A stretch of 64,000 nt of DNA from Jatrophihabitans telluris (GTDB lineage: Bacteria > Actinomycetota > Actinomycetes > Mycobacteriales > Jatrophihabitantaceae). Below, piece by piece: positions 10,507-18,662 of this stretch. The number at the start of each line of letters is the position of its first letter. Within the stretch, counting starts at the first letter, position 1. The position numbers and the translations under genes are program-made. The notes under the pieces are model-generated. The model was not told the DNA's origin and ran no database searches. It saw nothing but the letters and a program-made list of their open reading frames with translations. The stretch covers positions 992,001-1,056,000 of the forward strand of contig NZ_CP097332.1 of NCBI RefSeq assembly GCF_023516435.1, written 5' to 3'.

Positions 10507-10947
10507 GTGGACGCAGTTGACTGGCGGATTCTCGACGAACTGCAGGCCGATGCGCGGATCTCGCAGAACGAGCTGTCGCGCCGGGTGAAGCTGTCGGCGC
10601 CCTCGGTCGCCGAGCGAGTCCGCCGCCTCGCCGACACCGGCGTCATCGAGGGTTACAGCGCACGCGTGAACCCCGCCGCGCTGGGGCGTCCGGTCCAGGC
10701 CTTCGTACAGCTGGACTGCTACGGCCCCCGCTGCATTCTCAAGGACGCCTCGGTGCTGGATTGGCCGGAGATCCTCGAATTGCATCGGGTGACCGGCGAG
10801 GGCTGCTCGCTGCTGCGCGTCGCCGTGGCCGACATGGCCGCCTTCCAGGATTTGATCGATCGGCTGGCCGGGTACGGCAAGCCGAGTTCCTCGCTCCTGC
10901 TGGCCAGCCCGCTGTCCTGGAAACCCTACGAACCGGTCCGAACCTGA
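10507..10947 (+). CDS. Lrp/AsnC family transcriptional regulator (KynR-like context)
   Basis: A 146-residue regulator from GTG 10507. Residues 1-60 form the winged helix-turn-helix typical of the family (DWRILDELQADARISQNELS, then SAPSVAERVRRL), followed by a RAM ligand-binding domain to about 140. The family usually senses an amino acid or derivative. In Pseudomonas aeruginosa an AsnC-type protein, KynR, controls kynA/kynU in response to kynurenine; the divergent position here suggests the same role by analogy. There is no strong Shine-Dalgarno, and the repeat 10487-10497 (GTGAGG) immediately precedes the start. Confidence 0.88.
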   Translation: MDAVDWRILDELQADARISQNELSRRVKLSAPSVAERVRRLADTGVIEGYSARVNPAALGRPVQAFVQLDCYGPRCILKDASVLDWPEILELHRVTGEGCSLLRVAVADMAAFQDLIDRLAGYGKPSSSLLLASPLSWKPYEPVRT

Positions 10948-11003
10948 TCAGCCATTCGGCACACCGCGCCACCGATGTCGGCAGAGCCTGAAACAATGGA
11001 CCG

Positions 11004-11633
11004 GTGACCGACAGCGCAGGCAGGCCCCGGATTCGGATGACCGGCAATCAGCGTCGGGAACAACTGCTCGACGTCGGACGGGCTTTGTTCGCCGAGAAGG
11101 GCTTCGAGGCGACGTCGATCGAGGAGATCGCGGCCCGGGCCAACGTGAGCAAGCCGGTGGTCTACGAGCACTTCGGTGGCAAAGAGGGCCTGTACGCCGT
11201 GGTGGTCGACCGCGAGATGCGTCGGCTGCTCGACCGGATCACCTCGGCCCTGACCGGTGACAATCCGCGCGCCCTGGTCGAGCAGGCCGCGTTGGCTCTC
11301 CTGGTCTACATCGAGGAGGAGACGGACGGTTTCCGGATCCTGGTCCGGGACTCGCCGGTGGTGTCGTCCTCGGGCACCTTCTCCTCGTTGCTCAACGACA
11401 TCGCCAGCCAGGTCGAGTACATCCTCGTCGGCGAGTTCAGCCGGCGGAAGCTGAACCCCAAGCTTGCCGGGATGTACGCGCAGATGCTCGTCGGCATGGT
11501 CGCCCTCACCGGACAGTGGTGGCTGGAGGTCCGCAAGCCCAGGCGCGAAGAGGTCGCCGCGCATCTGGTGAACCTGGGCTGGAACGGCCTGAAGGGGCTG
11601 GAGGCCAAGCCGCGGTTGTCGGTTTCGGACTGA
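11004..11633 (+). CDS. TetR/AcrR family transcriptional regulator
   Basis: A 209-residue regulator from GTG 11004. Residues about 14-65 are the TetR helix-turn-helix (REQLLDVGRALFAEKGFEATSIEEIA, with KPVVYEHFGGKEGLY as the recognition region). The remainder is a helical ligand domain containing GMVALTGQWWLE. By neighbourhood it resembles M. tuberculosis Rv1019, the TetR gene between glmU and mfd. Here mfd is about 48 kb away, so any co-regulation with mfd must have been lost or act in trans. It is preceded by the Lrp gene in the same direction, 56 bases away. Confidence 0.88.
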   Translation: MTDSAGRPRIRMTGNQRREQLLDVGRALFAEKGFEATSIEEIAARANVSKPVVYEHFGGKEGLYAVVVDREMRRLLDRITSALTGDNPRALVEQAALALLVYIEEETDGFRILVRDSPVVSSSGTFSSLLNDIASQVEYILVGEFSRRKLNPKLAGMYAQMLVGMVALTGQWWLEVRKPRREEVAAHLVNLGWNGLKGLEAKPRLSVSD

Positions 11634-11804
11634 CCGCGTCCGCGTCTGGCGACCACTCCGGGCGAACCGCGCGGTATCAGCGCCCGTTGTCCGTCCTCTG
11701 ATCAGTCACATTGCGAGGTGTCGGACGATTGTCGGCCGGCGTTCACTTGAGCGCTGGACCAGCCTGCCGATCCTTCGGAATGAACCGACTCTCCGGAGGA
11801 CACC

Positions 11805-12329
11805 ATGGCCAACGCCGGCCTGCGCTCGCTGCGTACCGCGTGCTTTGCGGTGCTGGGCGTCGGAGTCGTGTCCATTTCGGTGCCGGCAACGTTGATCGGG
11901 CTGAGCCGCTCCAGTGCCGCCAGCACGGCGCACCTGGTGCCCACCGTGCCCGGTGCCGGTGCGCAGCTGTCGGAGTGCGATGGTCGCGTGCTCGCGGTCG
12001 GCGCCGTCCTACCTGCCGGCGACTGTGTCGAGGTCGTGGAGCGTGGCTTCGACGCTCGGGAGCTGATCGAGGTTCGCCGGCTCAGCTCACGCGAGCGGAC
12101 GGTTCAGGTTCGGGCCGACGCCCACGGCAACGTGCATTTCCGGATGATCGTGTCGGGCAAGGTGCAGCACCACGGCGACACCTTGACCTTCGTCGGCCTG
12201 GGACAACCGGTTCCTGCGCCGTCGGGCGGGTCGGTTCCTGCGCCGTCGGGCGCCCCGGGCACCGGCTCGACCGGTCTTGTGGTGGCCGTCCCGCGCTTCG
12301 CGGTCTTCCACTTCTCCGTCGCGGCCTGA
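11805..12329 (+). CDS. Small exported protein of unknown function
   Basis: A 174-residue protein from ATG 11805 with GGAGGA at 11795-11800. Residues 1-40 form an N-terminal signal (basic start, hydrophobic 12-32, SSAAS near the likely cleavage site). The body has two cysteines (in SECDG and GDCVEV), which could form a disulfide, and no domain I recognise. Near residue 135 the segment VPAPSG is repeated twice, encoded by a 19-base direct repeat. The C-terminus is hydrophobic (VVAVPRFAVFHFSVAA). It stands alone between the TetR gene and the convergent ABC-F gene. Function unknown. Confidence 0.7.
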   Translation: MANAGLRSLRTACFAVLGVGVVSISVPATLIGLSRSSAASTAHLVPTVPGAGAQLSECDGRVLAVGAVLPAGDCVEVVERGFDARELIEVRRLSSRERTVQVRADAHGNVHFRMIVSGKVQHHGDTLTFVGLGQPVPAPSGGSVPAPSGAPGTGSTGLVVAVPRFAVFHFSVAA

Positions 12330-12362
12330 CGCCTGCCGGGCAGTCCGGTCGCCGGTTGGCGG

Positions 12363-14150
12363 TCAGGCCTCGTCCGACAACTCCAGCCAGCGCTCCTCGG
12401 CGGCCTCCCGGGCGCCGAGCACCGTCCGCAACTCGGTGTCCAGCTCCGCGGTCCGCGCGTAGTCGGTGGCGTGTTCGGCCAGTTGGGCGTGAAGTTCGGA
12501 TTCCCGCTTCTCCCACTTGGCGATCTCGCGTTCCAGGCGCGTCAGTTCCTTGCGAGCGATGCGCGAGTTACCCTTCGCCTTGACCGTGTCGGACACCCCG
12601 TCGGTCGAGCGGCCGGCGGGACGCTCGGACTCGGTTCGTGCGGCCGCACGCCGGGTGAGGTACTCCTCGACGCCGCCGGGCAGCGCGGCCAGTGAACCGT
12701 CTCCCATGAGCGACACCGTGGTGTCGCAGATTCGCTCGATCAGGTAACGGTCGTGGCTGACGACCACCAAGGTGCCGGCCCAGGAGTCGAGCAGATCCTC
12801 CAGGGCGGCCAGGGTGTCGGTGTCCAGGTCGTTGGTGGGTTCGTCCAGCAGCAGCACGTTGGGTTGGGCCAGCAGGATGCGCAGCAACTGCAGGCGACGA
12901 CGCTCCCCGCCGGACAGGTCCGCGACCGGAGTCCACTGACGGTCGTTGGCGAAGCCGAAGCGTTCGGCCAACTGGCTGGCCGACAGCTCCACGCCGCCGA
13001 TCTCCGCCGTCGTCCGGACCTCGGTCACGGCCTCGATGACCCGTAGCGCGTGGGGCAGTTCGGTCACGTTCTGGGACAGGTACCCGGCCCGGACGGTCTG
13101 CCCGATGACCACGGTCCCTTCGTCGGGCGACAGTTCACCGGCGAGCAGCCGAAGCAGATGCGTCTTGCCAGATCCGTTGACGCCGATGATCGCCACCCGG
13201 TCACCCGGGCCGACATGCCAGCTCACGTGATCGAGCAGGCTCTTGCGGGACCCGGGTTCTCCGACACCGAGGCTGACGTCCTCGACGTCGTAGACGGTCC
13301 GTCCCAGTCGCTTGGCCGACAGCGCTCGCAGCTCGGTGCTGCTGCGCGGCTCGGGGACGTCGGCGATCAGGGCCTCGGCCGCATCGATGCGGAACTTGGG
13401 CTTGGAGGTCCGGGCCGGGGCACCGCGCCGCAGCCAGGCCAGTTCCTTGCGCAGCAGGTTCTGCCGCCGCGCCTCACTGGCTGCCGACTGCCGGTCCCGT
13501 TCGGCACGGGCCAGCACGTAGGCGGCGTAGCCCCCGTCGAAGCTGCGCACGCCCTCGTCGACGACCTCCCAGGTCGTGCTGCAGACGGCGTCGAGGAACC
13601 ACCGGTCGTGGGTGACGGCCAGCAGTGCGCCCTTGCGGCGAAGGAGATGCTCGGCGAGCCAGGTGACGCCCTCGACGTCCAGATGGTTCGTCGGTTCGTC
13701 CAGGACGAGCAGTTCGGCGTCGGTGACGAGGGCGGCGGCCAGCGACACCCGGCGCCGCTCACCGCCGGAGAGCCGGTCCACGCCGGTGTCCAGACCGAGC
13801 GCGGCCAGCCCCAGGCCGGACAGGACCTCCCGGATGGAGGAGTCGCCCGCCCAGGTGTGGGTCGCCGCGTCACCGACGACGGCCTGGCGGACGGTGTCGC
13901 CGGCGGTGAGGGTTCCGGCCTGGTTGACCAGTGCGATCCGCACGCCGCCGGTACGGGTGACCCGTCCCGTGTCGGGCGACTCCAGCCCGGTGACCAGATT
14001 GAGCAGGGTCGACTTGCCGCCCCCGTTGCGCCCGACCACGCCGATCCGGTCGTTGTCGCTGACCCCGAGCGATACGCCGGACAGCACGCTGGTGGTCCCG
14101 TAGGTCTTGCTCACGTTCTCGAGGTTCACGAGGTTGACTGCGGCCGCCAT
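12363..14150 (-). CDS. ABC-F family ATPase (Uup/EttA type)
   Basis: A 595-residue protein with two ATP-binding cassettes in one chain and no membrane domain, as in ABC-F translation or ribosome-associated factors. Walker A motifs are GRNGGGKST (residues 40-48) and GVNGSGK (Lys329). Both halves carry SGGERRR signatures and LDEPTN(H/D)LD Walker B regions. After residue 500 there is a charged, coiled-coil-like tail (ARKELTRLEREIAKWEKRESE) like the DNA-binding C-terminus of Uup. The ATG at 14148-14150 shares a base with the ispE stop (TGATG), so translation is probably coupled to ispE. ispE followed by an ABC-F gene is common in actinobacteria. Confidence 0.92.
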   Translation of the reverse strand: MAAAVNLVNLENVSKTYGTTSVLSGVSLGVSDNDRIGVVGRNGGGKSTLLNLVTGLESPDTGRVTRTGGVRIALVNQAGTLTAGDTVRQAVVGDAATHTWAGDSSIREVLSGLGLAALGLDTGVDRLSGGERRRVSLAAALVTDAELLVLDEPTNHLDVEGVTWLAEHLLRRKGALLAVTHDRWFLDAVCSTTWEVVDEGVRSFDGGYAAYVLARAERDRQSAASEARRQNLLRKELAWLRRGAPARTSKPKFRIDAAEALIADVPEPRSSTELRALSAKRLGRTVYDVEDVSLGVGEPGSRKSLLDHVSWHVGPGDRVAIIGVNGSGKTHLLRLLAGELSPDEGTVVIGQTVRAGYLSQNVTELPHALRVIEAVTEVRTTAEIGGVELSASQLAERFGFANDRQWTPVADLSGGERRRLQLLRILLAQPNVLLLDEPTNDLDTDTLAALEDLLDSWAGTLVVVSHDRYLIERICDTTVSLMGDGSLAALPGGVEEYLTRRAAARTESERPAGRSTDGVSDTVKAKGNSRIARKELTRLEREIAKWEKRESELHAQLAEHATDYARTAELDTELRTVLGAREAAEERWLELSDEA

Positions 14151-15115
14151 CAGAGTTCGGACTCCACCAGTTGGGCGCCGCGGACCGGGCTGTGTACGGC
14201 CAGAACTCGCCGGGCCGTCGGCGTGGCGCTCAGGGTGTCGGCCAGCTCGGCTGCGTGCGCGGCGTCGCCGGCCAGGAACAGGCAGGTCGGCCCGGATCCG
14301 GACACGACCGCGTCCAGCGCACCCGCCGCGCGCCCGGCCTGCAGGGTGGCCTCCAAATACGGGGCCAGGGCGATGGCGGCGGGCTCGAGGTCGTTGACGA
14401 GCAGGCCGACCAGAGCCGCCGGATCACCCGCGGCCAGCGCGCGTAGCGCCGGTTCGGGCGAGCCGGCGCGCTCGACGACGGCGGCGCTGGTGTCGGTCTC
14501 CCGTTGACGGTCGAGCTCTGCGTAGACCGCCGGGGTCGACAGGGCGCCGTGGGAGGCGACGAGCACCCAGTGGAATTCCCCGGCCGGATAGGGCTGGAGG
14601 CGCTCGCCACGGCCGGTGCCCAGCGCGGTGCCGCCGTGCCGGGCGAAGGTGACGTCGCTGCCGAGTTCGGCCGCGAGGGCGTCGAGTTCGTTGTCGGAGA
14701 TATCCAGCCGCCACCATGCGGCCAGCGCGGTGAGCGCGGCGGCCGCGTCGGCGGAGCCCCCGGCCAGCCCGGCCGCGACCGGGATCTGCTTGTCCAGGGC
14801 CAGCGTCACATCGACGGTCCGGCCGGCGTGCGAGGCCAGCAGTTCCAGTGCCCGCCAGGCCAGGTTGGTGGGGTCGGGCGGCGCGTCGGCGCCTTCGATA
14901 CCGCTGACGGTCAGCATCGGGCCGGTGGGAACCGCCACGGAGTCGGTGTCTGCCGGCGGGGTCGGCCCCACCGCCGTGAGTCGCACGCTGTCGTACAGGC
15001 TGACCGCCTGGTAGATCGTCTGGATCGGGTGGAAGCCATCGGAGTCGCGGGGGCCCACCCCGAGGTGGATGTTGATCTTGGCCGCGGCCCGTACCTCGAT
15101 CGATGACACTCCCAC
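14150..15115 (-). CDS. ispE: 4-diphosphocytidyl-2-C-methyl-D-erythritol kinase
   Basis: A 321-residue GHMP kinase of the MEP pathway, phosphorylating CDP-methylerythritol on the way to isopentenyl diphosphate. AAAKINIHL at the N-terminus supplies the active-site lysine Lys13. The glycine-rich ATP loop PVAAGLAGGSADAAAA is at 112-127, with Asp154 in ELGSDVTF and a C-terminal SGSGPTCLFL motif. It starts at GTG 15115. In mycobacteria ispE follows ksgA directly. Here it has moved to the other strand and heads an ispE-ABC-F unit. Confidence 0.94.
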   Translation of the reverse strand: MGVSSIEVRAAAKINIHLGVGPRDSDGFHPIQTIYQAVSLYDSVRLTAVGPTPPADTDSVAVPTGPMLTVSGIEGADAPPDPTNLAWRALELLASHAGRTVDVTLALDKQIPVAAGLAGGSADAAAALTALAAWWRLDISDNELDALAAELGSDVTFARHGGTALGTGRGERLQPYPAGEFHWVLVASHGALSTPAVYAELDRQRETDTSAAVVERAGSPEPALRALAAGDPAALVGLLVNDLEPAAIALAPYLEATLQAGRAAGALDAVVSGSGPTCLFLAGDAAHAAELADTLSATPTARRVLAVHSPVRGAQLVESEL

Positions 15116-15250
15116 GATGCTAGGCCACGCTCACCCGGTCCGTTCCCACGTGGGTTGCCCGCGCCCTGCCGCGTAAGGGGTGACCCGATTTCACTGTCCG
15201 TTCGATCGCTTGTAAGCTTGCAGGGTTGCCTCGGCGAGGAAGCCCGCCGG

Positions 15251-15297
15251 TCAGTGCCGTCTGTCAGACGGACGCTGATCGAAAGAGTTTCGTGATC
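15251..15297 (+). promoter_or_regulatory. Hairpins in the rplY leader
   Basis: The 314-base region 15116-15429 before rplY has no gene. It holds a hairpin at 15251-15278 (arms TCAG/CTGA and CCGTCT/AGACGG with a small internal loop) followed by a weaker one (GATCGAAA/TTTCGTGATC) to 15297. Leader structures can control ribosomal protein genes; whether these do is inference. The rest of the region shows no further motif I can support. Confidence 0.35.
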
Positions 15298-15429
15298 GAC
15301 GCGGTGTCTGCTGGGCCTGTCGGGCGAAGCGTGACGTCGCACGTTCCGATCAGCCTCACCGAGACATCGCGAAGACAACCGCATATCGCAGCCACCATTC
15401 GTTTCGACCCGTAGTTCAGGAGTGCCGCC

Positions 15430-16071
15430 GTGTCCGAAATCCGTCTCGTCGCCGAAGCCCGTACCGAGTTCGGCAAGGGTGGTGCCCGCCGCACCCGTCG
15501 CGCCGGCAAGATCCCGGCCGTCATCTACGGCCACGGCGCGGACCCCCGCCACATCTCGATCCCGGCCCGCGAGTTCAGCCACGCCATCAAGCACGGCGCC
15601 AACGTGCTGCTCACCCTGTCGGTCGAGGGCAAGGACGAACTGGCCATTCCGAAGGCGATTCAGCGCGACCCGATCCGCGGTGTCTATGAGCACATCGACC
15701 TGCTCACCGTGCGGCGCGGCGAGAAGGTCACGATCGAGGTTCCGCTGGTCCTGACCGGCGACATCGCCCCGGGCGGCCTGCTGACTCAGGAGCACAACAC
15801 GCTGTCGGTCGAGGCCGAGGCGACCAACCTGCCCAGCGAGGTCGAGGTGTCGATCGAGGGGCTGCAGATCGGCGCGCACATCACCGCTGCCGACGTCAAC
15901 CTCCCGGCTGGCACCGTGCTCGTCACCGACCCCGAGGCCCTCGTGCTGCACGTCGGCACGGCGCCGACCGCTGAGGACCTCGAAGCCGAGACCGCCGCCG
16001 CGGCCGACGAGCTCGGGATCGTCGAGGACCAGCCCGAGACGGCCGCTGAGTCCGACAAGGCCTCGGAGTAG
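15430..16071 (+). CDS. rplY: 50S ribosomal protein L25/general stress protein Ctc
   Basis: A 213-residue, two-domain (Ctc/TL5-type) L25 protein that binds 5S rRNA in the large subunit. Residues 1-92 hold the 5S-binding L25 domain (RTEFGKGGARRTRRAGKIPAVIYG, and IQRDPIRGVYEHIDL). The C-terminal beta domain spans about 95-185, followed by an acidic Glu/Ala-rich tail. The GTG at 15430 follows CAGGAG at 15418-15423. It precedes pth, the conserved actinobacterial pairing. Confidence 0.95.
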   Translation: MSEIRLVAEARTEFGKGGARRTRRAGKIPAVIYGHGADPRHISIPAREFSHAIKHGANVLLTLSVEGKDELAIPKAIQRDPIRGVYEHIDLLTVRRGEKVTIEVPLVLTGDIAPGGLLTQEHNTLSVEAEATNLPSEVEVSIEGLQIGAHITAADVNLPAGTVLVTDPEALVLHVGTAPTAEDLEAETAAAADELGIVEDQPETAAESDKASE

Positions 16072-16224
16072 TCCGAACGCCGCACCCAACGAATCGACGA
16101 GATGCCGTCACCGCGCTGGCGGTGGCGGCTTCCTCGTCCCCAGGCCTGGGTTCGCGGTCGGCCGGAGTCTGGCCGTGACATCCGCGAGGCCCGGCAGCGC
16201 GACAAAGTGGGAGGGGACGACTCG

Positions 16225-16797
16225 ATGGCCGAGGACCGGTTCCTCGTGGTCGGTCTGGGCAACCCCGGACCGAAGTACGCGGCCACCAGGCACAACGCCG
16301 GCTTTCTGGTCGTGGACGAACTCGGCCGCCGGGCCGGGGGAAATTTCAAGTCCCACAAGGCCAACGCGGATGTGTTGGAAGGGCGCCTCGAGGGCATCGC
16401 GGTGGTGTTGGCCAAGCCGAAGTCGTTCATGAACGTCTCCGGTGGCCCGGTCAAGGCTTTGGCGCAGTTCTACAAGATCGAACCCGACCACATCGTCGTG
16501 GTCCATGACGAGCTGGATCTACCGTTCGCCGGGCTGCGGCTCAAGAGCGGCGGAGGCGAGGGCGGTCACAACGGTTTGAAGTCCACCACCGCGTCGCTGG
16601 GCACCCGCGACTACGCCCGCGTGCGGTTCGGAATCGGGCGCCCCCCTGGTCGGCAGGATCCGGCGGAGTTCGTGCTTCGCGAGTTCGCCGCGGCCGAGCG
16701 CAAGGACCTGGACTTTCTGGTCGACCGGGCTGCGGACGCCGTCGAGGCGATCTTGACCGGCGGCGTCGAGGCCGCCCAGAACCACTTCAACGCCTAG
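16225..16797 (+). CDS. pth: Peptidyl-tRNA hydrolase
   Basis: A 190-residue enzyme that releases tRNA from peptidyl-tRNA dropped during translation. Active-site residues are visible: Asn12 (GLGNPG), His23 (TRHNAGF), Asn70 (KSFMN), Asp95 (VHDELDLP) and Asn116 (GGHNGLKS). The ATG at 16225 is supported by GGGAGGGGA about 8 bases upstream; a longer frame from 16102 has no family match. It probably forms an operon with rplY, 153 bases upstream. Confidence 0.96.
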   Translation: MAEDRFLVVGLGNPGPKYAATRHNAGFLVVDELGRRAGGNFKSHKANADVLEGRLEGIAVVLAKPKSFMNVSGGPVKALAQFYKIEPDHIVVVHDELDLPFAGLRLKSGGGEGGHNGLKSTTASLGTRDYARVRFGIGRPPGRQDPAEFVLREFAAAERKDLDFLVDRAADAVEAILTGGVEAAQNHFNA

Positions 16798-16966
16798 GGT
16801 GCCCTGGCGAGCCGGGGCCCCTTGATGCCGATTCGCCAAGGACTCGGGGCCTTCGTCCCTTTCGAGTCGCTGTGACGCTTGGTGCTGGGGTATACCTATG
16901 TGACGGCTCGGGGGGCTGAGTACCCGGCGCCGGGCCTCGCGCCCGGGTCGAACGGAGGGTCCACGC

Positions 16967-18079
16967 ATGCGCATTGCTCCAGCGTCCAACCTCAGCCTGC
17001 GGCAGCGACTGTCCGTGCTGGGATCGGTAGCCGCCCTGCTTGCGTCGGTGGTCACTGTGTCCACCGTTACCCTCCTCGGGTCTGCGACGCCGGCCTCGTT
17101 CGCACCGATCGTGACGAGTGCGATGGCCCCCGCCGCCCTCACGCGTGCTGCCGCGTCCTCGCACGCCCAGGTCATCACTGTCGAATCGAGTTCGGCCAGT
17201 GCCACCCGAGCGAAACTGGACCTGTGGCAGAAACGCACCAACGGCACGTACCTGCACGTGTGGGGTCCCGTGACTGCCTTCGTCGGCGAACTCGGCATCG
17301 GTGAGACGCGCGACGACGTCGCCCGTACGCCCGCCGGGGTCTTCGCGTTGACCCAGGCGTTCGGAAGCAACCCCAGCAATGGCACCAAGCTGCCGTACCT
17401 GACCACCACGCGCCAGGATTGGTGGGACGGCTACGCCAAGTCGCCGACGTACAACCAGCATGTGCACTCGGCCACGTCTCCGGGACCGGGTAGCGAGAAT
17501 CTCTACGACGCCGGCTATGTGTACTCGCGAGCGGTCGTCATCGACTACAACACCAATCCGGTCGTCAAGGGCGCCGGAGCGGCGTTCTTCCTGCACGTGA
17601 CGAACAAGCAACCCACCGCCGGGTGCGTCGCGATCGCCGCCGGCCTGCTCGATACGGTCATGCGCTGGCTGAATCCCGCGAGCCATCCGGTGATCAGCAT
17701 CGGGGTCGGCGCGGCAGCGAGGTCCATCATCACCAACAACGATCGCGCTGTCGCCGCCCATAACCCCTTCGGCTACCTCGACACCGCGATCTCGACCGCC
17801 CGAAGCCGGCTGACCGTACGGGGCTGGGCGGCCGATCCGGACACCAGATCCGCGGCCCTCAGGATCCACCTCTACGTCGACGGTCGTGGCGTCGCTTCGT
17901 TCGGGACCGGGGTCAGCCGACCCGACGCGGCTCGCGCACGAGGAGTCGGCCCCAACCAGGGCTACGCCGCGACCGTGACGATTCCGACCGGAAGCCACCA
18001 GGCCTGCGTGTTCGCCATCAACGTCGGCGCGGGCAGCGGTAACACCCTGCTCGCGTGCAAGAAAGTCACTGTCCGCTGA
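16967..18079 (+). CDS. Exported YkuD-type L,D-transpeptidase-like protein
   Basis: A 370-residue secreted protein from ATG 16967 with CGGAGGG upstream. Residues 1-45 form a signal sequence. The central YkuD fold has the catalytic pattern HVTNKQPTAGCVAI with His210 and nucleophile Cys220, as in enzymes that form 3-3 peptidoglycan cross-links. The segment ETRDDVARTPAGVF is also typical. Residues about 265-370, starting NPFGYLDTA, form an Ig-like repeat found in actinobacterial secreted proteins. A promoter-like TATACCT lies near 16890 and the leader contains a GC-rich hairpin (about 16922-16948). The gene's last 14 bases overlap the end of convergent ogt. Confidence 0.82.
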   Translation: MRIAPASNLSLRQRLSVLGSVAALLASVVTVSTVTLLGSATPASFAPIVTSAMAPAALTRAAASSHAQVITVESSSASATRAKLDLWQKRTNGTYLHVWGPVTAFVGELGIGETRDDVARTPAGVFALTQAFGSNPSNGTKLPYLTTTRQDWWDGYAKSPTYNQHVHSATSPGPGSENLYDAGYVYSRAVVIDYNTNPVVKGAGAAFFLHVTNKQPTAGCVAIAAGLLDTVMRWLNPASHPVISIGVGAAARSIITNNDRAVAAHNPFGYLDTAISTARSRLTVRGWAADPDTRSAALRIHLYVDGRGVASFGTGVSRPDAARARGVGPNQGYAATVTIPTGSHQACVFAINVGAGSGNTLLACKKVTVR

Positions 18080-18662
18080 GCCGGACGCCCGAGGCGCTTC
18101 CTGCGCTGACGGCGCTGACGGCGTTACTGGGGCTACCCGCGCTGGCCAAACCGGCTACGGCACGCTCATGGGTGAGTAGCCAATTCTTGGCCTCCAGGCC
18201 GCCGGCGTACCCGGTCAACGCGCCGTTGCTGCCGACGACGCGATGGCAGGGGACGATGATCGAGATGGGGTTGCGGCCGTTGGCCGCCCCGACCGCCCGC
18301 ACGGCACTGGGACGTCCAACGGCGGCCGCGATGTCGGCATAGCTCGCCGTGTGACCGAACGGAATCGACCGCAGGGCTGACCACACGTGACGTTGGAATT
18401 CGGTTCCCCGTGGGTTCAGGCAGACGTCGAAATCCCTGCGCTGACCCTCGAAGTACTCGGTCAGTTCCTCCGTGGCCCGGGCGAAAGCGGCGTCGTCACG
18501 ATCGCCCGGCGGGGTCGGCAGCCGCACGTGTTCGGCGGTGTAGAGCCCGGCCACGCTGACATCGTTACCGCTGTCGGTGCGGCCGCGAACGGCGCGCTCG
18601 GGTTCGTCCTCGCCGACCAGGAGCAGCACTCCGATCGGGGAGTCCATCATGGTGTGTTTCAC
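18066..18662 (-). CDS. ogt: Methylated-DNA--[protein]-cysteine S-methyltransferase
   Basis: A 198-residue suicide DNA-repair protein that removes methyl groups from O6-methylguanine. The acceptor motif IIVPCHRV has Cys139. FQRHVWSALRSIPFG and SYADIAAAVGRPSAVRAVG (helix-turn-helix with the arginine finger) precede it. The tail (SAGSPSNAVSAVSAGSASG) is low-complexity and probably disordered. The GTG start at 18662 overlaps the stop of the Ada/AlkA gene (GTGA), so repair of base and O6 damage is encoded as a coupled pair. Confidence 0.94.
   Translation of the reverse strand: MKHTMMDSPIGVLLLVGEDEPERAVRGRTDSGNDVSVAGLYTAEHVRLPTPPGDRDDAAFARATEELTEYFEGQRRDFDVCLNPRGTEFQRHVWSALRSIPFGHTASYADIAAAVGRPSAVRAVGAANGRNPISIIVPCHRVVGSNGALTGYAGGLEAKNWLLTHERAVAGLASAGSPSNAVSAVSAGSASGVRLSGQ

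Noticed and set aside
13050-14507. Long plus-strand frame opposite the ABC-F and ispE genes
   Set aside because: Antisense shadow of two well-recognised genes; composition is Gly/Arg/Asp-rich and no motif is present. The same applies to frames opposite ppc (20669-22429) and mfd (60332-62950).
15226-15414. 62-codon frame upstream of rplY
   Set aside because: It overlaps the structured leader, has no Shine-Dalgarno sequence and no similarity I recognise.
16885-16966. Leader of the L,D-transpeptidase gene as a c-di-AMP (ydaO-type) riboswitch
   Set aside because: Wall-lytic genes of actinobacteria often carry this riboswitch, but the leader is only about 70 bases and lacks the conserved blocks I recall for the class; only a GC-rich hairpin can be supported.
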